A DNA stretch of 45,790 bases from JAZKIX01 sp040384645 (GCA_040384645.1 JAZKIX010000119.1:1-45790), one strand, 5' to 3'; shown: positions 25,251-34,015, numbered from the stretch's first letter. The notes: a model not told the origin generated them from the letters alone. Program-made: numbers and translations.

Positions 25251-26819
25251 TCAAGTCGGATCGACCAATCCTTTAGCGATTAAACGCAGCGCGGTCATGC
25301 TGGGAATAAAAAAATAGTCACCGCCGCGGGTCTCTACCAAACGTGGAATATTCGTTACGAAATAGGGTGGCTGATCGCTATCGGGATCGACTTGAATCAC
25401 CGCTTTGCTGGGATGCTCGTCGTTATGGTTGCCAAGGATGATTTCCTTGTCGTTAGCGGCCCGAAAGTCGTTGCCGTAATTGATCCACTGCTGCTGCACG
25501 AATTCAAATTGGCGGTTGATATCGGCATTGAGCATCATGATGATGATGCCGTGATTGCCATCGTCTCGCGCCCGATCTTTGACCTCGCCATAGGGCAATC
25601 CACGTCGCAAAATGCGTCGACGGTTAGCCAATGCGCCGGGCGTATCGAAGGCGCCGGGGCAAATACTAAGGGCGCCAGGCTTGTCGGTGGGACTCTTCGC
25701 TACTTCCAGCGAGCCGCGCGGATTGATACGGCGAATATGTCCGCTAAACGGACATTTGGCGCCGCTGGCATCGTCGTTAAAAGTGAAATTACTCAGCATC
25801 TCATCTTGTTCTTTATCACTGGCAACAGCAAAACGGGCATCCCATTTTTCTTTGCTTGCGGCGTCCGGCGCGCTGACCAGCGGCGCTCCATTATCCATCC
25901 AGCGGCCGACGAATTTGGCCGCCAATAATTGCTTGCCACCGGGGTAATTCTTGCTGCGGTCGTCCAGGAATGCATCAAAGGTCGCAACATTTTCATGCAA
26001 TTTCCGGTACACCATATAAGTCCCGTTTTTAGAGAGCAAAATCGGATTCGGTGCCGGTGGATATTCATGCGCTTCATCGATGTGACCTAGCAAAAACTCA
26101 CCGGTAGCCAATGGCGCCCAGCCGCCGTCGACCATCTGCTTGCCGCGTCCCTGGACCCGTTCAGGATCGCCAGGTAATCCCTCAAAAACTGGATCGCCAA
26201 TGCCATCGGTATAGCCGAAGTGCTCCTTGCTGGTGGGCAGTCCATTTTCGAGCACGATCTTGACGTCTTGATAGGGTAAGTCGTGTGCGCCGTCATCGCC
26301 GCGATGGCCGCGTAGCAGTACCACACCCCCGTCGCTTTGCGACACTAGCGTTAATAACCACTGATAGGTGCTCTCGACATGCTCGGGCGCTTGGCCGTTG
26401 ATCGAGATGAATACGTGCACGTCTTTGTCGCGATCCTCGCCACGACTTTCCTTCCAGATCGTGTCCCAATGCTCGGGCGCACTCGGACCATCGTCGCCAA
26501 GAATATCCTTGCGGGCTTTCATACCCATCATGAATTCATCGGTGAATCCAACCAGTGAAGCCGCCGGCAAATCCAGTTCTTTCAAACCCTGATAGGTAAA
26601 TGCAATATTGAGCGTCGCCAACGGTTTTGGCACCTCGCCGGGCCCATTGCCCCAATTGACCGAGGTCGTCACTTTCTCGGTCACGGCGGCCACGAAGGCT
26701 CGGCCATTAGTACCCTCACGGACATTAAAAAAAACATAGCGCGCAACGGGAAACCGAAACCGTCCATACGCACGCACGACATTGCCCTGGATATCGAGCA
26801 GATCAAGAACTTTGGTCAC
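25251..26819 (-). CDS. DyP-type heme peroxidase
   Basis: A 522-residue protein with DyP hallmarks: the GxxDG motif in 'HFGYTDGIGDPVFEG' with the catalytic Asp, the proximal heme-binding 'HIRRINPRG', and 'RRRILRRGLPYGE' with the distal arginine. There is no Tat or Sec signal, so the enzyme is cytoplasmic or packaged by another route. It is longer than the roughly 300-residue B-type enzymes, which places it with the longer C/D (class V-like) forms. The GTG start at 26819 has AGGAGT upstream. It is the last gene of a three-gene operon with two related proteins of unknown function. The physiological substrate is unknown. Confidence 0.88.
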   Translation of the reverse strand: MTKVLDLLDIQGNVVRAYGRFRFPVARYVFFNVREGTNGRAFVAAVTEKVTTSVNWGNGPGEVPKPLATLNIAFTYQGLKELDLPAASLVGFTDEFMMGMKARKDILGDDGPSAPEHWDTIWKESRGEDRDKDVHVFISINGQAPEHVESTYQWLLTLVSQSDGGVVLLRGHRGDDGAHDLPYQDVKIVLENGLPTSKEHFGYTDGIGDPVFEGLPGDPERVQGRGKQMVDGGWAPLATGEFLLGHIDEAHEYPPAPNPILLSKNGTYMVYRKLHENVATFDAFLDDRSKNYPGGKQLLAAKFVGRWMDNGAPLVSAPDAASKEKWDARFAVASDKEQDEMLSNFTFNDDASGAKCPFSGHIRRINPRGSLEVAKSPTDKPGALSICPGAFDTPGALANRRRILRRGLPYGEVKDRARDDGNHGIIIMMLNADINRQFEFVQQQWINYGNDFRAANDKEIILGNHNDEHPSKAVIQVDPDSDQPPYFVTNIPRLVETRGGDYFFIPSMTALRLIAKGLVDPT

Positions 26820-26862
26820 GTAAAACTCCTGGTGAATTTTTTATGAATGAATCAAGTCGAAA

Positions 26863-27546
26863 TTACAGCCGATATTGGCCAGGTGTCCAGCTCGGCCCGT
26901 TTAAATCAGTCGGCGCCACACGCTTGATAAAAGCCTGATAACGCGATTGCAACTCAGCAGCCGGCAAGCCTTGATGTTCGACCGCAAATTTTGAAAATTC
27001 CTGTTTCAGATACAGTGCCTTCAGTTGTTCTTCCAATGAATCATCGTTCGAGCCGACAAAAAACAAGGCCGCATTTAACTGACATTTTTTCATATACGTC
27101 ACGAAGCTTTCGGCATCCTGTACCAGTTCAAAGCCGTAACAATATTCCCAAGCATTGATGATTTCACTGCTGATGGCGGTCCACATTCCGCGCAAATAAA
27201 GATCCAGGTCACCGTAAAAATTGCTTGAAAAAACCAGATAGCGGCTTTTCAAATGATCTTCGCGCGGCAAGGCTTTCTGGCGCATGCCGTCCGGCACTAC
27301 CGGCAAAATATCGCTCAAATTATCCAATATGCTGCCGCCTGGCAGAGACTGCGTGTAGACATCGTCCAGCACGAAAAAACGGCATAGATACGTTTGCGGC
27401 ACTTTTGCCATCGGACTGTTTGGCAGCAAATTCCAGTCTTGTAAGCGATCTTTGATCAAATCGCTGAACGCGATTTCGCCTAAATGACCATTTTTGATTG
27501 GGGCCAATACTGTCAGGGCGTAAGCATTACCGCTTTGATTAGCCAT
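26863..27546 (-). CDS. DyP-operon companion protein B
   Basis: A 227-residue protein from ATG 27546, which lies inside the last codons of the preceding gene (8-nt overlap). It begins 'MANQSGNAYALTVLAPIKNG', a beta-strand-like opening shared with the protein encoded just upstream. Later shared words are a Tyr-x-x-Arg-aromatic strand ('TYLCRFFVLDD'), 'SSNFYGDLDLYLRGMW', and 'SFVTYMKKCQLNAALFF'. No signal peptide, membrane helix, cysteine cluster or heme motif is seen. The pattern suggests two ferredoxin-like alpha/beta lobes, the fold type also used by DyP enzymes, but that is inference. It ends 43 nt before the peroxidase gene. Confidence 0.7.
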   Translation of the reverse strand: MANQSGNAYALTVLAPIKNGHLGEIAFSDLIKDRLQDWNLLPNSPMAKVPQTYLCRFFVLDDVYTQSLPGGSILDNLSDILPVVPDGMRQKALPREDHLKSRYLVFSSNFYGDLDLYLRGMWTAISSEIINAWEYCYGFELVQDAESFVTYMKKCQLNAALFFVGSNDDSLEEQLKALYLKQEFSKFAVEHQGLPAAELQSRYQAFIKRVAPTDLNGPSWTPGQYRL

Positions 27547-28270
27547 GTTGTGACTCCGTTGGATGGATTTGCTTTTCGGCTGGGCTGATATGTGCGTGCT
27601 GGCTTCCCCGCACCACACTTTTTGCAGCCTTGCGCAGATCGCGCAAACGCCGTTTTTCTACCTGATGCGCTGACATGCTCACGATCGGTGTCGGTCGCAT
27701 ATCGCCCAGATCGTGCTGCAATGCGCGCAGTAAGGCGTGATAGTTTTTCAAAAATTCTTCCGGTGCAGCATGACCCCACTTCTCGTCAAATTCAATTAAT
27801 GACACTTTGACCGTCTTAGCGGCTTTTACGTCATTGGCGGCGGCCAGCGGATAGGCGCTGTAATAGTGCGAGGTTTCAAGTTGGTTGTATTTGATGTAGT
27901 TGTGAAACGGTGTCAATGCCACCGATTTGGGATAGCGGATATTCCATTTCCAAAACATATCGAGCCCGCTTGGAATGGAGAAAGTAAATGAGTCTACGTA
28001 TTGGTCCCAACTACCGTTGAAGTTGCTAAAAAAAAGCATGTAGGCATAACTTAAATCTTCTTTCGGCTGATCTGGATCCAAATGTGGAAATTGATCCTTT
28101 CCGATAATGACCCAACGTGCATAATGGATCAGCGACAAAGTTGTCAAACCTTTTAAAGTCGAAGGTACTTTAAGCGCGATCCAGAAAATGAATTTATTTA
28201 CCCAAGTCAGGTACCAGCGAATGGGTGTGATCACATTCATGGCGTAAGCTTTGCCTGCAATATTCGACAT
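27539..28270 (-). CDS. DyP-operon companion protein A
   Basis: A 243-residue protein with a good AGGGA site 6-10 nt before ATG 28270; first gene of the DyP operon. It opens 'MSNIAGKAYAMNVITPIRW', closely like companion B, then has an aromatic hydrophobic stretch (about residues 18-37) that could touch a membrane. It shares 'HYARWVIIGKD', 'LFFSNFNGSWDQYVDSF' and 'PFHNYIKYNQLETSHYYSAYP' with B at equivalent positions. The last 45 residues are Arg/Lys/His-rich and disordered-looking, and absent from B. The two proteins look like diverged copies of one gene. Function unknown. Confidence 0.7.
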   Translation of the reverse strand: MSNIAGKAYAMNVITPIRWYLTWVNKFIFWIALKVPSTLKGLTTLSLIHYARWVIIGKDQFPHLDPDQPKEDLSYAYMLFFSNFNGSWDQYVDSFTFSIPSGLDMFWKWNIRYPKSVALTPFHNYIKYNQLETSHYYSAYPLAAANDVKAAKTVKVSLIEFDEKWGHAAPEEFLKNYHALLRALQHDLGDMRPTPIVSMSAHQVEKRRLRDLRKAAKSVVRGSQHAHISPAEKQIHPTESQHG

Positions 28271-28339
28271 GACTGTCCCTTAATTTCAAAAATGCAGTAC
28301 GATTTTCAAAAAAGACTTCCGGTGGCTTTGTTTCTAACA

Positions 28340-28380
28340 GACAATAATATCTAGTATTGAATATTTTTTGTCGTATTGTC
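28340..28380. promoter_or_regulatory. Dyad in the divergent DyP / phosphorelay promoter region
   Basis: GACAATA (28340-28346) is mirrored by TATTGTC (28374-28380), and a closer TATTG at 28355-28359 also mirrors it. On the minus strand TTGACA (28382-28377) is a perfect -35 for the DyP operon, so the dyad overlaps the likely promoter. It could be an operator; this rests on symmetry only. Confidence 0.35.
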
Positions 28381-28470
28381 AACTTATTGTAAGTATTTAT
28401 TTTTTGAGACTAGCCAAGTTCCAACCGTAATTCTTAAAACAATGCCTCGCAGAAAATGATAGGGACAGCA

Positions 28471-30501
28471 ATGCTTTCCGACATTGATACAAAGCAAGGG
28501 GATTTAAGCATTCGGCACTTGAATACGCCTCCGGCCAAACAGACTGTTGACGGTGTGTCGCTCGCATCAGAAGCGTCAGGCAGGTGTTCAGTGGCGGCAA
28601 CAATCATCGCGCCGGCGCTGCGTTATTCGATCAACACGCCCCTGCATGACCTGGCCGGGCTGATCGGCCTCTTGCTTGATGGCGAGTTGAGCGCAGATCA
28701 GCGCCAACTTGCTACTCTTGCACAAGCCAGAGCAGACGATCTATCTCTGGTTCTCAACAACGTTCTCGATAACGCCGCGTGTGGTTCAGGCGCTATCGCG
28801 CTACGCCCGATAGCGTTCCATTTGCAGCAGGAACTGGACTCGACCATCAATGCAAGCCAGATTGCAGCAGCGGCGAAGGGACTCGATTTTCTTTTTACCC
28901 TGCCCACGCCGATTCATCGAAAAATCATTGGCGATCCTGAACGGCTGCGCCAGGTTATTCACAATTTGCTTCACCTCGCGATCCAGTATTGTGAATCCGG
29001 TCGCGTGGTGTTGGCGCTTGATCTCAAACTTGACACTGACGATGTTTGCGAACTCAGTGTCCGTCTCAACACCAGCGCCGCCGATGCAGGATCGATTCGT
29101 CTGAACACACTTTTTAAGCAAGTGGCGCGCGGCGAAGCAATGAGCCAACCTCAGCACGCAGCGGCCCACCTAAGTTTCTCCATTTGCATACAATTGCTTG
29201 AATTGATGGGTGGAAAAATCATCTGCGAACAAGATAGCGATCAAAACAATTGCACCCATTTCAGCTTGCGTCTGCCGATGGCTGCGAGCATGTTGCCTGG
29301 GGTGCGCGTCCTGTTCATTGATGAAAATGCTGATAGCAGATGTGCGTTTACGCAGCGGCTGGCACAGCATGGCATGCAAGCCGACGGCGTCGATGGCACC
29401 GCTAGCGCACTGGCCGCACTGGATCGTGCAGCCAATGGCAATCTGCCCTACCAGATTGCGATTCTCGATCATCAAATGTCGGGGATTGACGGCGAGACCC
29501 TGGGCGTCGCCCTCAAATCAGATCCAAGACATCGCGATATTTTGTTGGTGCTCCTGAGCACGCTATCGCGTGCCAGCGATGCACAACGATTCGCGCGATC
29601 CGGTTTTTCAGCATTTCTCAGCAAGCCGGTCTCAGCGCAAGCCTTGCTCAATGTGCTGGAACCGCTCGCGGTTTCGATAGCTTTGGCAAAACCGGCGCCC
29701 TTTATTTCCTTGGAAATCACCTCTCCACCTCCGGTGTCGGCCAGTTGCGAACAGTTTGGTCGGTATCGAATACTGATCGTCGACGACCAGCAGTCCAGCC
29801 AGCTGCTTGCTGTCAGATCGCTCCAGCATCTGGGCTGCCAAACTGAAATCGCCAGCAATTTACATGCTGTCTCTGATGCGTTTGCCGGATCAGGGCTACA
29901 TCATGATTTGGTTTGGATCAATTGCCATATGCAAGTCATGGACGCCTGTCAAATCGCGGCCATGATTCGCAGCGCAGCAAAAGATAGCAATCCAATACCG
30001 ATCATTGGCTGGAACCCTGACGCCGCGCCGCAATGGCGCGATAAATTTTGCACTGCAGGAATAAATGCCTTCATTTGTGGACAATTGCGACCGCTAATAC
30101 TAAGAGCATGTCTGGCGCAATGGTTACAGTCCGTGGATTCCCTTGCTACGGACCCTGTGCCGCAAGAAAGGGACGACACATTGGATGAATTAGATGAAAT
30201 CAGAGAAATGTTCGGATCCGATTTTGCCGAACTGGGAACGCTGTTTCTGACCGACAGTCCTGAGCGCATTAAGGCTATGCGCCAGGCTGCCGCACAAGGC
30301 GATGCCGCCAAATTGGGGAAAATTGCCCACGCTTTAAGCGGCAGTTGCGCCTCTATCGGCGTGAGCGCCGTGGCCGGTCTTTGCAAGCAAGTCGAGATCA
30401 GTTGCAAGGCCGGCATGCCAGCCGGCATTTTGGCGCAATTAGCGGCGATCGAAGGGGCATACGGCGCCGTCGACACAAGGATTCGCGCGATGCTGGTATG
30501 A
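28471..30501 (+). CDS. Degenerate hybrid histidine kinase: pseudo-kinase, REC, pseudo-REC, HPt
   Basis: A 676-residue protein, start ATG 28471 (AGGGA upstream; ATG 28456 also possible). Order: an HisKA-like helix pair (about 50-105), an ATPase-like region (to about 270), receiver 1 (about 275-395), receiver 2 (about 430-550) and HPt (about 570-670). The H-box reads 'RYSINTPLHDL' where active kinases have SHEIRTPL, so the phosphorylatable His is Tyr. The N-box reads 'NLLHLAIQY', lacking the essential Asn. Receiver 1 keeps its Asp ('AILDHQMSGIDG') and Lys ('LSKPV'). Receiver 2 has Asn in the Asp position ('LVWINCHMQVMD') and no Lys. The HPt keeps its His ('AHALSGSCASIG'). It can plausibly relay, but not start, phosphorylation. 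It is first in an operon with two response regulators. Confidence 0.82.
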   Translation: MLSDIDTKQGDLSIRHLNTPPAKQTVDGVSLASEASGRCSVAATIIAPALRYSINTPLHDLAGLIGLLLDGELSADQRQLATLAQARADDLSLVLNNVLDNAACGSGAIALRPIAFHLQQELDSTINASQIAAAAKGLDFLFTLPTPIHRKIIGDPERLRQVIHNLLHLAIQYCESGRVVLALDLKLDTDDVCELSVRLNTSAADAGSIRLNTLFKQVARGEAMSQPQHAAAHLSFSICIQLLELMGGKIICEQDSDQNNCTHFSLRLPMAASMLPGVRVLFIDENADSRCAFTQRLAQHGMQADGVDGTASALAALDRAANGNLPYQIAILDHQMSGIDGETLGVALKSDPRHRDILLVLLSTLSRASDAQRFARSGFSAFLSKPVSAQALLNVLEPLAVSIALAKPAPFISLEITSPPPVSASCEQFGRYRILIVDDQQSSQLLAVRSLQHLGCQTEIASNLHAVSDAFAGSGLHHDLVWINCHMQVMDACQIAAMIRSAAKDSNPIPIIGWNPDAAPQWRDKFCTAGINAFICGQLRPLILRACLAQWLQSVDSLATDPVPQERDDTLDELDEIREMFGSDFAELGTLFLTDSPERIKAMRQAAAQGDAAKLGKIAHALSGSCASIGVSAVAGLCKQVEISCKAGMPAGILAQLAAIEGAYGAVDTRIRAMLV

Positions 30502-30587
30502 CCAGGCGTCCATAAAAACTGTCTCAGCGGCGCGGCATAGCACGCCGGTCACGATGTAGATTTAAATGAAAGTTTTTTGGGGAAATT

Positions 30588-30974
30588 TTGAGTGCTCAAC
30601 TAAAGACCGTCAATATTGTCATTGCCGACGATGACAGAATGACCCGCGCCGTGCTTCGCTTGCTCTTGCTGGAAAATTATTACGCCGTCGTCGGCGAGGC
30701 CGGCGATGGTGAAAAAGTGGTTGAACTTTGTGTCGGCTTACGACCCGATCTGGTCTTTATCGACATCAATATGCCCAAGGTCAATGGCCATGAAGCGGCG
30801 CAACAGATCAAGCAACGCAGTCCCGGCACGGGCATTATCATGATCAGTTCATTGCCGACCTTAAATAATGTAAAGCAAGCGATGCAGGTGGGCGCCAGCG
30901 GCTTCGTCGTCAAGCCGTTTAATGCGGTCAAGGTGATAGAAGCCATCGACCAATGCCTAAAGAACAATCAATAA
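30588..30974 (+). CDS. Single-domain response regulator
   Basis: A 128-residue stand-alone receiver. The acidic pair is in 'IVIADDDRMTRAVL', the phosphoacceptor in 'LVFIDINMPKVNG', the Ser switch in 'IIMISSLP' and the Lys in 'GFVVKPFNA', so all functional residues are present. There is no output domain, so it may act by protein contact (CheY-like) or as a phosphate shuttle to or from the HPt of the preceding gene. The start is TTG 30588, set by GGGGAA six nt upstream. It lies 86 nt after the pseudo-kinase gene and 13 nt before the EAL gene. Confidence 0.85.
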   Translation: MSAQLKTVNIVIADDDRMTRAVLRLLLLENYYAVVGEAGDGEKVVELCVGLRPDLVFIDINMPKVNGHEAAQQIKQRSPGTGIIMISSLPTLNNVKQAMQVGASGFVVKPFNAVKVIEAIDQCLKNNQ

Positions 30975-30987
30975 TCAGGTGCCGGCC

Positions 30988-32661
30988 ATGACCAACCATT
31001 TCACGAACGCGGAAAGTTTCACGTCCAAGAACGCACTGGTGGTTGACGATGGCCCGGTAGAGCGGATGGCAGGCCGTGCCATGCTGGAAAGACTGGGCTT
31101 CCATGTCAACACTGCATCCGATGGTGAAGAAGCCTTGCTCTCACTGAAGAACTTTCCGGCCGATTTGATCCTGTGCGACATTTCGATGCCGAAAATGGAT
31201 GGATTGACACTGCTCGAAACCACCCGCAGCCAGGCGCGGCCGCCGCCATTCATCATGTTCACGTCCCATAACGATGCCGAGCAAGCCTTTGCTTCGCTGC
31301 GGCTGGGTGCTTATGGCTACCTGACCAAACCTTTACGTTTCGAGCCGCTGCGCGATACCGTACATGACGTCATGACGCGCCATTCAGAAGAACAAAACAC
31401 ACTGCTGGAAAAACGTGAACTGGCGCGGCGCGACGCTTTGACCAATTTGATGAACAAGATTGAATTTTCACGCTGTCTTGATGAAAAGCTGCAAGCCAAT
31501 ACACCCGGTGCACTGCTGCTGATCAAAATCCATGGCATGAATCATCTCAACCAAAGTTACGGCCGATTGGAAGGCGATCATGCTTTGCGTGCTGCAGCCA
31601 CCGAATTGGCCCGGCTATTGCGCTCCGACGATTTGCTGGCGCGTTTCAACGGCGACGTGTTCGCCGTCTATTTCGATGGCATTTCGTCGCTCAAGGTGGA
31701 AGAAAGAGCGGTCGATGTCATCAAGCGCATAGAAGACGCCAAAATCGTGCTGGCCGGTGACGCTTTCGGCCTGTCTCTGATCGTCGGCGGCGCATGCACA
31801 GAATCGGGCATGCAGACCGAAAGCCTCTTGAGCCGCGCAGATTTTGCCCTGCATCTTGCACGCGACCAAAGCCGTAACCGCCTGCACATCTACACCGATG
31901 CCGACCAAATCCACCGCCAGGCAATGTCGCATCAGCTCAATATCCTAGCTATCGTCCGTAGCGCACTGGCGGACGATAGGATCGTCATGGCATATCAACC
32001 GATCGTCGATTTGAAAAACGGCCAGCTCAGTCACTTTGAAGCGCTGCTGCGCATCGCCGACGACAACGGAAAACCCTGCAATACCGGCGAATTGGTTAAA
32101 ACGTGCGAAGTATTCGGCCTGATCGGCAGGCTCGACCGCGCCGTGGTGGCAACCTGTCTGAACGATGTTGCCAAGCTGCCGGCCGGCAGTGGCATGGCGA
32201 TTAATTTGTCGGGTAAATCAATCGGCGATCCTGACTTACTCAGTTTTATCGAGACCCGGATCAAGGATCTTGAAATCGATCCGGCACGGATTATTTTTGA
32301 GCTGACCGAAACTGCTGCCTTCTACAATCTGGATGAAGTCCGGCATTTTGTCAGCCGCATCAAAAACCTCGGTTGCCGCTTTGCGCTGGACGATTTTGGC
32401 GTCGGGTTTTCATCGTTTTATTACATCAAACAGCTCGATTTCGATTACCTGAAAATCGACGGCTCATTTATCGCCCACTTGCCTGACAATCTGAACGATC
32501 AGGTTTTTGTGCGGGCGATGGTCGAAATATCACGTGTCTTTGGCCTGACTGTGATCGCGGAATGGGTGGAAGACAAGGCGACTGCCGACTTGCTATTGGA
32601 ATATGGCGTCGCCTTGGGGCAAGGCTACCATTATGGAAAGCCAGCGGCGTTGCCCGAATAA
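30988..32661 (+). CDS. Response regulator with degenerate GGDEF and EAL domain
   Basis: A 557-residue protein: receiver (about 10-125), GGDEF-like domain (about 145-300) and EAL domain (about 315-555). The receiver is complete ('VVDDGPVERM', 'ILCDISMPKMDG', 'GYLTKPL'). The GGDEF signature reads 'RFNGDVFAVYF', so diguanylate cyclase activity is unlikely. The EAL domain keeps 'FEALLRI', 'INLSGKS', 'FELTETAAF', 'LDDFGVGFSSF', 'LKIDGSFI' and 'AEWVEDKAT', the metal- and substrate-binding residues of an active c-di-GMP phosphodiesterase. It probably lowers c-di-GMP when phosphorylated or released by the relay upstream. ATG 30988 is preceded by AGGTG; GTG 30979 is an alternative. Confidence 0.88.
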   Translation: MTNHFTNAESFTSKNALVVDDGPVERMAGRAMLERLGFHVNTASDGEEALLSLKNFPADLILCDISMPKMDGLTLLETTRSQARPPPFIMFTSHNDAEQAFASLRLGAYGYLTKPLRFEPLRDTVHDVMTRHSEEQNTLLEKRELARRDALTNLMNKIEFSRCLDEKLQANTPGALLLIKIHGMNHLNQSYGRLEGDHALRAAATELARLLRSDDLLARFNGDVFAVYFDGISSLKVEERAVDVIKRIEDAKIVLAGDAFGLSLIVGGACTESGMQTESLLSRADFALHLARDQSRNRLHIYTDADQIHRQAMSHQLNILAIVRSALADDRIVMAYQPIVDLKNGQLSHFEALLRIADDNGKPCNTGELVKTCEVFGLIGRLDRAVVATCLNDVAKLPAGSGMAINLSGKSIGDPDLLSFIETRIKDLEIDPARIIFELTETAAFYNLDEVRHFVSRIKNLGCRFALDDFGVGFSSFYYIKQLDFDYLKIDGSFIAHLPDNLNDQVFVRAMVEISRVFGLTVIAEWVEDKATADLLLEYGVALGQGYHYGKPAALPE

Positions 32662-32697
32662 AGTCTGTTTGATAAGCAAAAGGGCAACAATGGTTGC

Positions 32698-32772
32698 AAA
32701 TATACTGCCACCTGTATATTTTAATGCCCAATAAAAACGAGCGGGTTAGACGGCATTTTGCCACATACCCCC
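32698..32772 (+). repeat. 75-nt intergenic element, copy 7
   Basis: Forward orientation, 36 nt after the EAL gene, between convergent genes. ATAC/GTAT are intact, the central block is CGAGCGGG, inner GGCA/TGCC encloses TTT, and outer GGGT/ACCC closes the 3' stem. Confidence 0.87.
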
Positions 32773-32831
32773 CTAATTTACGTCACTCAAGTCAGCACGA
32801 AACCCGCTCACCAGTAAAGATTGCCAGCGGC

Positions 32832-33983
32832 TTAGCGCCGATGTTTAACAAAAAAATCCCACATCATTTTGCTGGCATCCGGCCCGGCACAGGCGTTGAA
32901 CTTGATTGCGCAATCGCCGCCGCTCCAGGCATGTTCCAGTTTCAACACTTCACAGACGCGCAGTACGACGCGGTTACCGCGACGGTAATCGACTGATTTC
33001 ATGGCATGTTTAGGATTGGCGCTGCCGACGCGGCCGGCGGCCTTCAATACCGGCGGGCCGGCTGTCTCTGGGGACAGTTGATTCACGCAGCGGAATTGCT
33101 GCGCCAATTGCACCTGATTGATCGGGCGCACCACCTTGTCGGCCTGCCCTGGAATCAATATCGCAGGCAGGTTGGGGAAATTCGCGTGGCGCTGTAGCAC
33201 TTGCTGCAACGCGTGACCCATGACGTTCACCGTACCGTGCTGCATCACCGCGTACGCCGTCACAGCCGAATGACCGGCGCCGAACACGGGGGATGAATGC
33301 AAACCGACCGCCGCAATCAGGTCGGGATAATTGAGCGCAACGATATTTGCCATTGCAGCGCCCGCCGACAAACCGGCGATATAGATCCGGCGACGATCCA
33401 TCGCGTATTGCTGCGTCACTTTATTGATGATGCCGACCAGCATCGAAACATCGCCACCGCCCTCTTGTGTCGCAGTGTCATACCAATTCCAACAGCGGTT
33501 GGGATGCGAGCGTAGCGATTGCTGCGGATACACCACGGCAAAACCCTTTTGCTCGGCTAACTGGTTCATCCGCGTGCCTTGCGAAAACTGGGTAGCGCTC
33601 TGCTCGCACCCGTGCAACATGACTACCAAAGGCAACGGGCCTGATTTAGCGCTGTCGGGTAGATACAGCCAGTACGCCATGCGACGCGCAGGCAATTTCC
33701 CGTCGCCGTCAAAGGATGAATAGTAGGATGCCAGCCACTTGCCGGGGGCGATGATGGATTGGATTTTTGCTTTGATAGCAGGCTTGGCCGGAGTGCTTTT
33801 CACGGCAACTTTTGCACTGGCGGCAACGCGGCTCGCCCTCACCCGTTTGGCCGGTGCTGCTTTGGCAGGGGCGGCGGCTGACAATAGACTTTTAACGATC
33901 TTTTTGTTTTGCCGCTGCTGCGCCTTGCTGATGCTTTTGACCGAACACGTCCAGAGACGGCTTAACACTTTTAGCATATTCAT
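32832..33983 (-). CDS. PHB depolymerase family esterase
   Basis: A 383-residue alpha/beta hydrolase of the esterase PHB/LpqC type. 'PLPLVVMLHGCEQSATQF' is the oxyanion-hole segment, the lipase box is 'IAGLSAGAAMANIVA' with the nucleophilic Ser, the Asp is probably in 'PGQADKVVRP', and the His in 'KLEHAWSGGD'. 'PNRCWNWYD' is typical of this family. The first 90 residues are unusual: a Lys/Ala/Pro-rich, histone- or phasin-like linker ('APAKAAPAKRVRAS') and no classical signal peptide. It probably hydrolyses polyesters or acyl esters. Location is uncertain. The start at ATG 33983 is only weakly supported; ATG 33977 is possible. Confidence 0.82.
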   Translation of the reverse strand: MNMLKVLSRLWTCSVKSISKAQQRQNKKIVKSLLSAAAPAKAAPAKRVRASRVAASAKVAVKSTPAKPAIKAKIQSIIAPGKWLASYYSSFDGDGKLPARRMAYWLYLPDSAKSGPLPLVVMLHGCEQSATQFSQGTRMNQLAEQKGFAVVYPQQSLRSHPNRCWNWYDTATQEGGGDVSMLVGIINKVTQQYAMDRRRIYIAGLSAGAAMANIVALNYPDLIAAVGLHSSPVFGAGHSAVTAYAVMQHGTVNVMGHALQQVLQRHANFPNLPAILIPGQADKVVRPINQVQLAQQFRCVNQLSPETAGPPVLKAAGRVGSANPKHAMKSVDYRRGNRVVLRVCEVLKLEHAWSGGDCAIKFNACAGPDASKMMWDFFVKHRR

Positions 33984-34015
33984 CCGTCAAGAATGGTTGC
34001 AAATACAGTTCTACA

